From: Mactra quadrangularis
Taxonomy: Eukaryota; Mollusca; Bivalvia; Venerida; Mactridae
DNA length: 64,000 nucleotides
Direction: 5' to 3'
Assembly (NCBI GenBank): GCA_025267735.1
Contig: CM046309.1
Span: 60,329,319-60,393,318, forward strand
This document shows, piece by piece, positions 11,901-22,911 of the stretch. The position numbers were made by a program, and so were the translations under genes. Every line of letters starts with the position of its first letter. Position 1 is the first letter of the stretch. Under the pieces are notes generated by a model. It made no database searches and was not told the origin of the DNA. It was given only the letters and a program-made list of their open reading frames with translations.

Positions 11901-14900
11901 ACATTTATTAACGTGTCTTTTATTGACACTGTATTTGTGTGTTCATGTATAGTTCTATCGATGCCTATGTACTTCCTTAACGCAGGCACAATTCCCAATT
12001 TCTGCTATATTTTGTCATAATCAGCTTACTCAATTCACGCACTGCTCTGCTTTTATATTAGCTTCAAAACAACGATGTCTACGGATGCAAAGTCGTTTAT
12101 TTAAGACACTATGCACTTAATTGGTTTTGTAGAAGTTCGCGGTGCGGTATTAAGTCAGTATGGCAAACCAGTATAAATTGTTACTTTGGTTTTCTTGATT
12201 TACAGCTAATGCTCATGCTCGGCTATCTTTTACAGTTTAAAAACTTTCCTACGTAGAGCAAGTCTTCATTATGCTCAATAACTATACGAGGCATAGTTCT
12301 ACAGAAATGATAGTATAAAATGAACTTATAGTGTAAACGTTTTACTAACATGGTTGCATAAAATGAATTTACAATGTGAACGTTTCACCAAATTGTTTGT
12401 ACTTGTAATTGAACTTATATTGTGACCATTAGCAGAATACGGGTATGTTGTACAACGTATGATGTAGTAGAAATAAATATGAAATGTAGCGTTCGTTTAT
12501 GTTTAGATTGAATGGGGTGACTGCTGATGTACATTAGTTGAAACTGTATGAAATCTTTCTGTGTTTGTTAATACAAAATATAGTAACATTAGTTGCGTTA
12601 TGAGTACATTTGTAGCTGTTATGTTGTTTAGAATTTACTATGTATCTTTTCAGATGATAACTCGATTTATTGTAAATAACGTAATGAATTTATAACATAT
12701 TATTAACGTTTCCTAATAATTCAAAATACACAGTTTGGGTATAGAATATACATATATAGAGTACAGTGGTTCCTTGAAAACCGATCACAATGGGAGAAGG
12801 TTGTAATTTTCAATCTACTAGATTGTTCATGTTTTGAACCGGGTGACCAAATTTGACTGTGAAAATCTTTCATGCTTCTTTTTCATATTTTTCAAGGTAA
12901 CGATCGATGTCTCAGATCGTGTATTGTTTATCTAAAATTCTTTTTTTGGTGGAGGATTACATCGAATTACTAGATCTTATTTAATTGGAAGCAGGTAGTT
13001 GTCATTCCTTTTAGAATAAAGAAACTATGGAAATGAACTTCATATTTCATACAATTTATTTCTCCTCTGTTGCACGCATGCGCAATGAGCTCATGCCAGA
13101 TATTACAATTCTGTTAATATTATATTTCTTACTTATAGACCTATGGGACCAATGTGTGTAAGCTATGTTCGGGAACCAGTTTACAGATATTATAGAATTC
13201 CAATGTGTTGTCCTGGTTACACGACTGATCAAAATGGAAAATGTTCCGTCAGTAAGTAATACATCAAGCTTTATTATTTAAGTCTTATATGGTGTAATAC
13301 TGTGTCGATGAAAATATACGATGCAAGTGCCTGACTGCAAACAATCTTGGTTTACTATACATGTAGTTGTAAAAACACGATGCTTATACCTCATGCCATT
13401 TTGTAAACAGAGCGGGACAAAATTACAAACAAAAAAACCACTTTAAACACTTGGTTTTCCTTAACTTGCAATATTTCAGCATTTCGTGTGATATTGACAA
13501 AGTAGAATGTCCGTTTCTAAAACCATAATCAGAAGGTTGTTTTGAAAAAAAAACTTAATAATGCTTTATCAACATCATTCCGCCATTAGGACCATCCGTT
13601 TTGAAGAGGTTCTAAAAATGGAACTTTCCTGTATTTAGACTGCTTTGCTCTGACCAATTGCTATGGTAAGACCATGCATAATGATAATTAAAATATATAA
13701 AGCCTCTGTCCTATTTGTTACAGAAACCCAGAGGTATGCCGAGTCATCAAGAAGAAGCAATGAAGATATCATGAGAATGGCTTCCAACATGAGACAGGCC
13801 ATGTATATGAGAGCCAAGAATGATATGCAAAGACGTATGCAAGCTCACATGGACTTCAGAAGAAACCAAGTGATGGATAGACAGAGAAACGCCATGATGC
13901 CACAGATGGATAGAAGACCACAACCCCCAATGTCTCCAATGTCAGGAATGCCACAAATGCCACCAATGATGATGCAAAATCGACAGACTCCTAGGTTCTC
14001 CACACCACGTGTTTCTTTCTTAAGATTTAACACGCCCATGCCACCGATGCCACACCCACTGCAACGCCCACCTGTCACTGGACGTATGATCAAGATCATT
14101 AAACGTATTCCATTGTATCCATTTATGGCTAAAAATATGTTCAATTCCCGTAAAGACGGTCAATCAAACAGAGAGGAACAAAGAAACCCAAATGTGCCAA
14201 GAGTTGTATTGTCTGGCCGACCAGATAACTCACCAATGGCTAGAATGAAAGAGTTCCGCCCTCCAATGCCATTTGCTCAATTCCCTACTCAAAGAGATCA
14301 ACAATCAGTACAAAGATTTGATGCAAGCCCAATGTATGGAGGTCCAAGAGATCAGCAGTCACAGAATGAACATCATCATGACCACAGTGGACATGATCAT
14401 CATAATCACGATGGCTTCAGTGAGATTCCTTCACAAGAGATGTCAGCTAACATCAGAGTTGATCTTCCAGGGGAACCCATACAAATGCCAGATCTTGTAG
14501 TAGAACAGGCACCCTCAAGTCCAGGTAAGTTTTTAAATACTCAGTTTAGTATAATGCCTGTTCCATATCAGGTATATAGACTTCTTAAATGGACTCAGTG
14601 AGGTTTATTCGAATATACTGATATGTTTTTGCGCTGTACAAAGGGGCGTGTGTTTGTATATCTCAGACGGACTTTGATATACTGTTAAATAAAACTGACT
14701 ATCTAACTCAATTTCAAGAAAAAAAACTTCCAGTGCAACTATTTTTAGTTGGCTTGAATGAAACCATGGGTGCTGTGATATTAGTTGTTTCAACAATTTG
14801 CATGAACTCTTATGAACAAAACCGAATCAGTTCGATTGTAAATATTGCAAAAACTTCACGCGGATTACTCAGGTGATATCGTTATAATCGTAGTCCGAGA

Positions 14901-17900
14901 GTGAGCCTCGTCAGTGTGATTATGATTCTAAAAATAGCTTGTACCAAATGCAAATTTATAATCAGCGATCGGCATTTAAGGTAGAACGATGTAACTAAGA
15001 TATAATTCTATGTTTTCAGTTGACCAACAATCTTGTATCTCAGTTTTGGAAGTTGCCGTCAAATCATGTTTAAAACAAAGTAATATTGATATACCAGACG
15101 TTATGTCAGCATTTGAACCTTTTAATGATGATAAATCTAGACTTCTATGCGAGTAAGTAACATTTTTATATCTTTAGATTTTTTTATAAAAGCTAAAATA
15201 ATTAAGTTAATACAAATTACATTGTATGTCTGACGTCATTTCCGTCTCGTCTGAAAAAGTGCAAAGACCATTACAACAAAACTTCTCGTTTAAAACAGAC
15301 GAAACAAAGCATGCATAATCAAATGAATACAGTGTAATAATTGTTGTTTATAATTGAATATAGTCAGTCATATTTTACTATCCGAGGTTATTAATCATAT
15401 ACATATATTTATGTATGTGTTGTTCGTCTACGGTACATGTAAATGATTCAACTCTTATCATTCATATGCTAGTTATGTCTTGTAAATTGATGTTCATAAA
15501 AGGTACTAGTTCACAGATTTGGTAAACTTTTTCCGTATTTTTAAAATACCATTCAGTGTCTGTAATTGCATCAAGAAATTAATTCTTGATATGTTAAGAA
15601 AAAAAACCTGACATACAGTTTGCAAGAAATATACAATAAAAGTTACAAAAATGCACTAAAATTGTCTATACCGTGACATACGAGGTAGATTTATACTACA
15701 TGAAACACTATCATCTGTAGTTGTATGTCTATTTGCATTAAAATTATCATTATCAGAACACTACCTTCTGCTTCCAAAAATGTTTCCATGCAATTTTGAT
15801 TGGTTAAGAAAAATGTTGATATTCAAGTTGAAATCTGTGAATGAGTACCTTTAACATGTATCTTTAAAGCGGCAATCATCGACAGTAATTTGAAGTCAAA
15901 TTAGTTTATATTTTTTCACCAAAGCAACAATACTGTTATCTGATGATTTTGTACATGTTTTACATTACCAGAGCTGAGGATACCATCTTTAATTGTATAT
16001 CAACTGCATTCAAAGATTGTCAACAATCACCAGATGGTGAAATGGCACGTGACATGCTTCTAGAAACAGCACAAACTGTACAGAGTATGTGTGACCTTAG
16101 ACAAACAAATGGTAAATATATAGAACATATTGTACTCCGGGATATGTTAGGTTATCATGACGATGTCGCTCTCTTTCGGCAGTTTTCTCAACTCTAAGGC
16201 CTATATATTGATATAGTATTGACAAAATAGATTAAAAACATTTTAGGAACAAAAACAGTAAGAAGACAGACCCTCTACACAGCCAAAAATGAGTGACAGA
16301 GTGAGTGTATGCGACACTGAGTGAAAGTGTGTGGTTGGGTGTTATGTGACTGATTATGCATTTTGTGGAAAATTTGTTTGCAACAAGAGACATGTATACA
16401 TCGCTTTATTAAATAAATTTGTTTGTTATTGAATAGCCACAAAGTTATAATAACACAACATGCTATGTACATGTATAACATATACAACTGAATTGGTCAA
16501 GTAATTTTTGCTTATGAAGTTGTTTTTACATTGTAAGTAATATCAATTTAAAAATGTCCGAGACATATTGTTCAATTTATTTGGCTCAGTAATTTGGTTG
16601 ACATTTGTTCTCCTATACGTTACATGCAGAGCATTGCCTACTAAACAAAGGTATAATTAAAACATTGTATATTTATTTTCTTCGTATATTCAGTGGCCCA
16701 ATCATCACCAAGACAAGTTACTGGTGGAGATACCATGGCAACAGTTGAAAATGTTGATGCTATACGTAAGTTTCTTACTGCAATAATCTTGTTTTCACAT
16801 ACACTGATATACATGAAACGCTCATACATAAATGTGCATTGACCTAGTTTTAATTATTACTTGAAATACAATGTTACATCAATACAATCTAGTTGCTTTT
16901 TATTTAGATTTTATGCCATTTACCAACCATTTTAGTTTGACAGTCGAATTGCATTCAGCTTGACTAACAAGCTTGCCTGAACAGGTATCTTTGTCCATGG
17001 ATCGCTAATTCTCTCATAAAGAGCCTAAAACTGCACAATTGTCACATAAATGACTTAATTGTGAACAATCATGAATTGGGTCTGAATTTAGTCTGCTCTC
17101 ATGGCACACTTTTCGAAATGGCAAACTTTGTAATCAAAACGAGGCTTTACCCAGAATGAGGCTGTGTCAAAAATGAGACTTGATAAAGTATTCAACCTAA
17201 ATAATATTGAATTTACTGATGTTTATATGGCAAATGCATGTTTTCCACGTGACTAATACATGTGTTATTTCACTAAATTACAGCAACTGATGTGAAAGCC
17301 CCAGTAAACAAAGATGAGATCACTATAATAGAAGATAATGTAGCAGCCAACACACCATCTGTAGAATCTGTACAGGAAGCTATACAACATGAGGTAATAT
17401 AATTATATCATTATAAATTAACCCCGCTGATTTAAATACTCAATATTTGTTCAATAATTCCTGTCAATGAGTTTATATGGATCTATTTCATACAACATTA
17501 GGTAATATCAAAATATATCATTATATGCCTTTAGTTGTTTTTTTTTTACTAGATTTAACGCTGTGTCAACACAATTTTAGGTCATTTTATGGCATCCAGC
17601 GAACCTAACCTAGCTTTCCTGGACCATTGTCTGTAACCAGTACTCACCTACCCTTCCACAAGGCCGGAAACTTCTCCATATTATCTGATCAATGGAGGAA
17701 AATCAACATCATTGTCAAATTTTAATGGAAGGGTATAACCTCCCCAGGTGGGATTCGAACCCGCACCCCCCTCAAGGCACGAGATTCCAAATCCTGGCGC
17801 GCAACCAACTGCGCTATCGACCCGGGTTTTGATATTTCGCAGGTTAAGCGCAGAACGGTTGTGACTCAATATAAGAAAAGATTTAGTTACGACTGTTTTG

Positions 17901-20002
17901 CACTAAACCTGCAATTTGTTCATTATTCCCTGTCCATGATTTTATAAGGATATCTATTTTCATTAAACGTGAGTACATTATTATAATAATAATTGTAGGG
18001 AGTATGTATGGGAATTATTGAACTAACATTGAGTATTTAAATCAGTGGAGCTTACTTATTGAGGGTTGTCTGCAAGACTGTAGTAACTTGTTCTTTAACA
18101 CAATGTACTCACTACAGTCTTGCTGGAAACCCTTGTTACGTGCCATTGACAGTTAAATAAAATTTAGCAATACATCCAAATAATGAAATGAGAAAAATAA
18201 ATTAATTAATGTATGCCGACTATCTTATGAGGTACAAGTAATGTCAAGGTGAAAATCACAGTGCATATAGTAATAAAATATTTAATGAGTAGTATTAGCA
18301 TAATTATCTGATTTTTCATGACATAATAAATTGTACCTAATGAATATTCATAAACAAAATTGCATCCTCAATTATGAATAATGCTTACAAGTATTTGTGA
18401 ACTGTTTTTACACCTGGTGGATCAGGCCCAATCTGGCTGTCTGTTTTAATGGGTTTATCACCATGGCAATACAGTGATGGTCATTTTACATCAACCAGCT
18501 CACCTAACCTAGATGCAGTTATCTTGGACAATTGCCTATTATCATAAAATCACCTACCCTACCACAAGGCTGAAAACTTCTCCACATACCTTATTAATGG
18601 AGAAAAATTGGAATTATTGCCAAATTTTCATGCAATGGTATAACTGCATCCAGTGGGTTTTGAACTCGTACCCCATTTGAACTAGAATGGAAATCCTGAC
18701 ATGCTACCATCTACACTTCAGGGCAGAAAATTATAAAAAAATCTTAAGATAATTAAGCAATAAGATAAAGTGCTGTTTACAACAGAAATTGGTCGTACGA
18801 CCCTTGATAATACGGGCCCCAGACCCAGGTCTGGCCACCTATTAGCTTAAAAAAACATACAGTAAATGTATAATCATAACAGTTCTTGTAATGTATATAT
18901 ACCATAGTGTACTTTGTGGAACAAGACAGTGCCAGCCGTGGCAGTGGTGTAGTGGTTAGCATGTCTGACTTCAAATCCGGTGATCACAGGTTCGAGCCTG
19001 GTTGCAGTAGGTCATACCCTGAGTTGTCAGCCTCGTGACTGTCATATATATGACCTAAATATGTGTTGAATATGACGTAAAATAAAAGACAATGCCAGCC
19101 ATTAATGCTCTTCATCAAACTTTTATACATTACAGGTACATGTACAAGAAATGAGAATGAAGGAATATTTATTACCAATCTTGGTTGGATCTGGTGTTGG
19201 TTTTATGGTGTTAGTATTACTGTTATCTCTCATCATTTGTTGTTGTTGTAAACGAAGATTTAGAAAGAAGATGAGAATGGCTAAAGAAATGGAGAAACCA
19301 CCACTTAAAGATGGTAGGTGTATTTGCACTTGCTTTTTATTTTTGTTTTGGTTGCCATAGCAACTCATTGTATAGGTTATACCACAGTAGTCAGTTAACC
19401 TACTTGCCGTTCCTGGAAAGACTTAATCTCTGGATATAGCAGTAGATATAACCAGTAGCTAGGTGCAAACTTTTGTCAGTGACTGATAACTGCCCAACAT
19501 GATTTATAATCAGTGAATTAGTGGTGTTAAAAATTATTTCATGACAAATCCACTAAGGTATGCCCCACCACAAATCGAACCCACCACTTCACTTTTTGTA
19601 GACTTGTGCACTACTGATTGGGCAAGCAGGGCCACCATTAATCATGCTTTTTGGTGATTTTAAAGTCACAAATACTTAATTTGAGAAGATATAGGTCTCT
19701 ATATTAAGATAATTTCACAATTATAATCATCCATTTTGATGATCCCAATAGTTAAAATTTACTGTACTACTTTTATCTATCTTATTTATTATCATTCCAA
19801 ACTCCAGTGCATCCAGTACTTTGATTTTATATGATTTATTACAGGTATTTATACCATTGGTATTCCTCCACCAAAATATGAAGTAAATGGTATCCCACCA
19901 ATGTACTACGAGGAAGCTAAAGGCGAGAAGATTACATCTCGTAGCCCCGCTGTGCTTGAAGGGGCCGAGCAGGGCGAGGACCCTGAGAAAACACAGATGT
20001 AA
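2847..20002 (+). CDS. Type I transmembrane protein with EMI-like domain, Met/His-rich linker and PPxY tail (10 exons, 655 aa)
   Basis: Coding exons: 2847-2932, 9629-9805, 13139-13251, 13724-14524, 15020-15152, 15972-16111, 16694-16765, 17284-17393, 19136-19313, 19845-20002. Every junction has GT-AG and matching phase, and the total is 1968 nt. Residues 1-19 form a signal peptide with likely cleavage after Ala19. Residues 55-123 carry six cysteines ending in CCPGY...C, as in EMI domains of matrix proteins. Residues 139-205 are rich in Met, Arg and Gln, then Pro-Met. About 341-356 is His-rich. Residues 398-475 hold six more cysteines. A transmembrane helix spans about 556-578, followed by CCCCKRR and a tail with PPKY (612) and PPMY (621). 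Role inferred: surface or matrix-linked protein. No named family member is recognised. Two tandem ATGs leave the start ambiguous by one codon. Confidence 0.82.
5363..5672. repeat. 32-bp minisatellite, about 10 copies, with internal palindromes
   Basis: Copies start at 5363, 5395, 5427, 5459, 5491, 5523, 5555, 5587, 5619 and 5651, with exact 32-bp spacing. Each consensus unit contains the perfect palindrome GGTGCACC followed by the inverted pair TTGAACC-T-GGTTCAA. Copies differ at only a few positions. It lies in intron 1. Confidence 0.93.
6433..6640 (+). mobile_element. tRNA-derived SINE (family 1)
   Basis: The A-box-like TGGTCGATTGG (6444-6454) and B box GGTTCGAATTCC (6499-6510) show a pol III promoter. 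They are followed by a core with TTGAGCAAGAAA and a tail ending near TTGTAAGAACTTG. Two further copies in this window (30259-30400 and 44693-44857, both minus) share tRNA part, core and tail. Confidence 0.75.
7285..7325. repeat. TATCT microsatellite
   Basis: A short array of TATCT units, slightly interrupted, in intron 1. Confidence 0.7.
9629..9805 (+). CDS. Exon 2: first half of EMI-like domain
   Basis: Residues 29-87 plus a split codon, with acceptor tatttcag and donor gtaagt. It contains Cys55 and Cys73. Phase 2 on both sides matches exons 1 and 3. Confidence 0.8.
13139..13251 (+). CDS. Exon 3: second half of EMI-like domain
   Basis: Residues 88-125 carry Cys94, the adjacent pair Cys111-Cys112 followed by PGY, and Cys123. 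The acceptor is cttatag, the donor gtaagt, and the phase is 1 out. The CCPGY signature is the main support for the EMI-like call. Confidence 0.8.
13724..14524 (+). CDS. Exon 4: Met/Arg, Pro/Met and His-rich linker
   Basis: The largest exon covers residues 126-392. A Met- and Arg-rich stretch is followed by repeated MPPM-like segments, a basic hydrophobic stretch containing IIKRIPLYPF, a low-complexity region and a HHHDHSGHDHHNHD cluster. The acceptor is tgttacag, the donor gtaagt. The low complexity suggests an extended extracellular stalk that may bind metal. Confidence 0.82.
15020..15152 (+). CDS. Exon 5: second cysteine-rich region, part 1
   Basis: Residues 393-436 include cysteines at 398, 409 and 436, spaced 10 and 26 residues apart in a predicted helical context. 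The acceptor is gttttcag, the donor gtaagt, phase 2 out. Confidence 0.8.
15972..16111 (+). CDS. Exon 6: second cysteine-rich region, part 2
   Basis: Residues 437-483 hold three more cysteines (445, 453 and 477) in amphipathic helices. The acceptor is cattaccag, the donor gtaaat, phase 1 out. Confidence 0.8.
16694..16765 (+). CDS. Exon 7: short extracellular linker
   Basis: A 72-nt exon, symmetric in phase (1/1), for residues 484-507. It is polar with no cysteine. Acceptor tattcag, donor gtaagt. Skipping it would keep the frame. Confidence 0.75.
17284..17393 (+). CDS. Exon 8: acidic linker
   Basis: Residues 508-544 are acidic and polar, ending QEAIQHE just before the membrane exon. Acceptor attacag, donor gtaata, phase 0 out. 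Confidence 0.75.
17423..18049. mobile_element. Inverted-repeat element with nested SINE
   Basis: The left end carries CTGATTTAAATACTCAAT and the right end its inverted counterpart ending ATCAGTGG. Pairing extends through a TTCAATAATTCC segment. A separate SINE occupies the middle (17568-17829). A related terminus appears at about 35228-35278. No transposase was seen. It lies in the intron between exons 8 and 9. Confidence 0.55.
17568..17829 (-). mobile_element. tRNA-derived SINE (family 2), nested
   Basis: On the minus strand a tRNA-like head with B box GGTTCGAATCCC is followed by a body that recurs, more diverged, at 18423-18722. It lies inside the inverted-repeat element 17423-18049. Confidence 0.65.
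18061..18132. repeat. Short imperfect hairpin
   Basis: GCAAGACTGTAGT and ACTACAGTCTTGC face each other across about 35 bp, flanked by GGGTT/AACCC, just downstream of the inverted-repeat element. Confidence 0.5.
18423..18722 (-). mobile_element. Diverged SINE of family 2
   Basis: It shares with 17568-17829 the segments CACAAGGC.GAAAACTTCTCC and GG.TTT.GAACTCG in the same order. The B box is decayed. It lies in intron 8. Confidence 0.5.
18934..19098 (+). mobile_element. tRNA-derived SINE (family 4)
   Basis: A box TGGTGTAGTGG (18945-18955) and B box GGTTCGAGCCT (18989-18999) are followed by a short non-tRNA tail. It ends about 40 bp before the exon 9 acceptor. The A-box/B-box spacing fits a tRNA, but no clean acceptor stem is present, so it is not a functional tRNA gene. 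Confidence 0.65.
19136..19313 (+). CDS. Exon 9: transmembrane helix and juxtamembrane cysteines
   Basis: Residues 545-603 hold about 23 uninterrupted hydrophobic residues, then CCCCKRRFRKK. The basic residues after the helix fix the C terminus inside the cell. The four cysteines are plausible palmitoylation sites. Acceptor attacag, donor gtaggt. Confidence 0.82.
19375..19635 (-). mobile_element. Probable degenerate SINE
   Basis: A minus-strand B-box-like GGTTCGATTTG near 19570 and a body with GTCAGTGACTGATAACTGCC resemble another copy at about 21290-21520. The boundaries are approximate. Confidence 0.4.
19845..20002 (+). CDS. Exon 10: cytoplasmic tail with two PPxY motifs
   Basis: Residues 604-655 and TAA. 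PPKY (612-615) and PPMY (621-624) match the consensus for WW domains of NEDD4-type ubiquitin ligases. The remainder is acidic and ends EKTQM. Acceptor attacag. Confidence 0.8.
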
Positions 20003-21861
20003 ATTTACATGATAAAAAAACATCACTTCTTTACTAAGTGATTGTTAAAAATAAAACATTTTAATTGTAATTAAATCAAAACCTGTTCTTTATCATAATA
20101 TGACTTTATTGTATAAATGAATTAAGTTTGATATATTTGGACAATTTTAAAAAGTTTATAGGTAAAGAAATGGAATTAAACAGATGTATATACAAACTTA
20201 CATTTAAACATTTAATCCTAACAAGTACTAATATGTATTACAATGTAATTAAGTCACTTGTTTATCTTACAGCAACAAAAATAGGATCAACATAGTTTTT
20301 TTAATAGTACAATTAAGCAAAAAAGTTGAAACATTAATTATATCACTCAAAATTTTTTCTGAAGCTTAAATAAAACATAGCAGTGTAGAAATTTGTATTT
20401 AAATCAATTAGATATTAATTTTCCTGTCATTATAATTGAAAATGTCCCTTTACAAGTTATTTTTACTGTATATAGAATATTTTACATAAAATCTAGTCAA
20501 TTAACTCTATCATATAACGATACTCTTTTTATTATATTATATCATCAATATGTAATTAATTAATATATATGTATATTCTCAACCAAGTACAACATATATA
20601 TGTTTACATGGTTAATGGTTTCCCATGGTCTTTGGCTTACAAAGTCACAAACATTGCCAGGCATTTTTCTGTTATTAACAGTTTTGTTTGTTCGGGAACC
20701 ATGTTTTCTCAATGATTTATAAATCTCTCAAATTTTTACAGTGTGTTGTACAAATTGCTGAAAATCTCAGCATTTGTTCAATCAAAATTAAAGTTTGTAT
20801 TTTTCTTATTGTACAAGTACATCTCAATAAACGATCTTTACAAAAATATTTCTGGTGTGTTTTGGAAATCATTTCGTTTATGTTTTGTACACAAAAATAA
20901 ATAGAGTGATTTCCTGGATTTGTTTTTGTTATTTTGATATCAAATAATATGTCTATCAATGAATGTGATAAAATACTTCCCAAAAAAGAAATTAGGTGCT
21001 GAGAAAATGAGTGGACAAGATTTCTTATCTAAGGGCTCTAACATGGCAAAAATCAATGGACCATAACCAAAACAGGATATGCATATGTCTGCCTGATGTC
21101 TGGTATATGTGTGATGTTTGAATGAGAAATTGAGCAGACAAGATAAAAGCAACAGTTCAACAAGCTGACCCCAATGTATTTTGGGGAAGGGTATAAAAGC
21201 TGTTGCTGAAATTTTATGTAACTTACAAGTCATGTGATATCTATAAACAAACTTGGCTTGACATTAACAAGTTCTTACAGCTTATATCTGGATTCACTAT
21301 GGATTCACCTTCTGCCTTCCAAATACAAAATGGGGGAAAACAGTAACCTTCCAACCAAGTACTTCGCAAATACCCTTGTCAGTGCCTGACAACTGTCATA
21401 CTGTGAACAGATAATGGCCATAGAAAGTGCTTCATGAGGTATGTAGGCCTAGCCAAGAAAACACCCACAGCTGTTGGATTAAATATCAGATGTGCTATCA
21501 ACTGAGTTACTCGCAATAACGGTAAGTAAATAGTTTAGTTATTATAATCAAAATGATTAAATAACACATTAGATCTACACAGATCAATCAAAGATGAAAG
21601 AAAACCAAAAAACAACAACAAAAAAGTTTAAAATATCACATAGCTTTTATACTTATAAATAGAGCATATACTAGCATACATTGTACATGTATGAAAACAT
21701 ATCACATATTTGTTATAATAAATAAATATACAGATCTATAAATTTCTTTGGCAAAAACAGTTACTGTGAAACATGGCAGACCATTGAGTTTCATGATGAC
21801 TGCATAAAATAGAAAAGAGGGCCTTGAGATCCTAAACAAGCATCTGAGACCAAAGCCATAT
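20003..21861. other. 3' flank between convergent genes, left of the LTR element
   Basis: AT-rich sequence without a supported gene. It includes a SINE-like segment at about 21290-21520 related to 19375-19635 and a short A-rich stretch near 21605. Nothing else was recognised. Confidence 0.5.
20050..20055 (+). terminator. Polyadenylation signal of the membrane-protein gene
   Basis: AATAAA lies 48 bp past the stop codon. It is a plausible cleavage signal; other AT-rich candidates lie further downstream. Confidence 0.5.
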
Positions 21862-22277
21862 TGTTAGGCCGCTAGCTTATGGAACTTGAGAAGTTACTAT
21901 TTTGAGCTTCCTATCATTCCGTGAATATACGCTCTGACGGAGCGGAGCTCGTGGTCAGAGTTCTCAACCCGATTATTTCATGAATACTTTATGTCACGAG
22001 TCGCAACTACCCTCATTCAAAAGATCATATATCATACCTCCTTCCTACGTACATGCTCCCACTTAATTCAACTTATTTTAGCCATATTTTGTCATAGTTT
22101 ATCTCTCCGCTCCCATTCATTCATGTCGCCATTCGCTCCCATATCTACTTCCGGTGATATCGTATGTTTACGCCACGGCGGAAATACCCGAGTTACGGCC
22201 ATTGTTACCTCCCCTGACACGGAGCGGCTCCCGTGACGTCATATAAACGGTGACGTACACGGAGCCTCTCTGAGTAC

Positions 22278-22287
22278 TATATAAAGC
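22278..22287 (+). promoter_or_regulatory. LTR TATA box
   Basis: CTATATAAAG, with a start site expected about 30 bp downstream near GATCAATCGTC. The same box recurs at 27666-27675 in the 3' LTR. Confidence 0.7.
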
Positions 22288-22647
22288 TCCGCATTTTAGC
22301 GGCTCCCGATCAATCGTCTTTCTAATCTTCACCAGCTAACTCCCGTAGAGTAATTATTATCCTAAGGAGCCAGCTCCCATTCAATAATGAATAGATCTGC
22401 AGAGGTAATACCATAACCTAAAACTAGTATTTTATATAGTCACTAACCAGTGACATCCCTAATAATATTGTTTCCTTACATTGAGAAACTGGATAGATAC
22501 CCCCACCCACTTGACCTCTTAGAACTCTGGCTGCGGCTCCATATACATTTTATATTCGTAGGAATATACCTTTTATGTGCATTGTTATATATATTTATAC
22601 CTGTATTGTTATATTATAACTTGCCTGGCTTATAATTTAGGCCATAT

Positions 22648-22653
22648 AATAAA
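22648..22653 (+). terminator. LTR polyadenylation signal
   Basis: AATAAA followed by a GT-rich element (GTGACTGG...TTTGTGTTAGT) marks the R/U5 region. It recurs in the 3' LTR at 28036-28041. Confidence 0.6.
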
Positions 22654-22802
22654 CTTATAGTGACTGGTACTTTGTGTTAGTCGTAACTTACTAGAGCCCC
22701 CTGTTTTAAAGGCTCATTCCCATGCCTACCTAGAAGATATACCGCTCGTTCGTCCTTACAAACTGTTCCCTGCCGAGAACAGGGCACGGCCGGCAGAACA
22801 AC

Positions 22803-22816
22803 TGGTGTCAGAAGTG
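22803..22816 (+). other. Primer binding site (tRNA-Leu type)
   Basis: TGGTGTCAGAAGTG starts two bases after the LTR and is complementary to the 3' end of an animal tRNA-Leu of the CACTTCTGACA-CCA class. The match ends after 14 bases. Confidence 0.7.
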
Positions 22817-22911
22817 CTGGATAAAGTTGAACCATAAATAGTTTAATAGTAAGTTACACCACAATAACTGTTAGAAGTGTTGGATAAATTTGAACCACAA
22901 ACAGTAAGTCT
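22808..22911 (+). repeat. Diverged 64-bp tandem duplication after the PBS
   Basis: GAAGTGCTGGATAAAGTTGA at 22811 recurs at about 22875 as GAAGTGTTGGATAAATTTGA, each followed by a similar ACCA.AAA.AGT block. Part of the leader has been duplicated. Confidence 0.55.

Larger units (their letters stand above)
21862..22800 (+). repeat. 5' LTR
   Basis: 939 bp, TG...CA bounded. It contains TGACGTCA (22234-22241), a TATA box (22278-22287), a polyadenylation signal (22648-22653) followed by a GT-rich stretch, and many GGAGC/GCTCC motifs. Confidence 0.93.

Noticed and set aside
11724..12020. 98-codon plus-strand ORF
   Set aside because: Lies in intron 2, AT-rich and hydrophobic by composition, no splice or domain support.
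12765..12905. Segment resembling 43175-43300 (CAGTGG...CTTGGAAAACC type)
   Set aside because: Similarity is limited to the first 25 bases or so; too weak to define a repeat family.
13845..14144. Minus-strand ORF of 99 codons
   Set aside because: It is the antisense shadow of exon 4 of the plus-strand gene.
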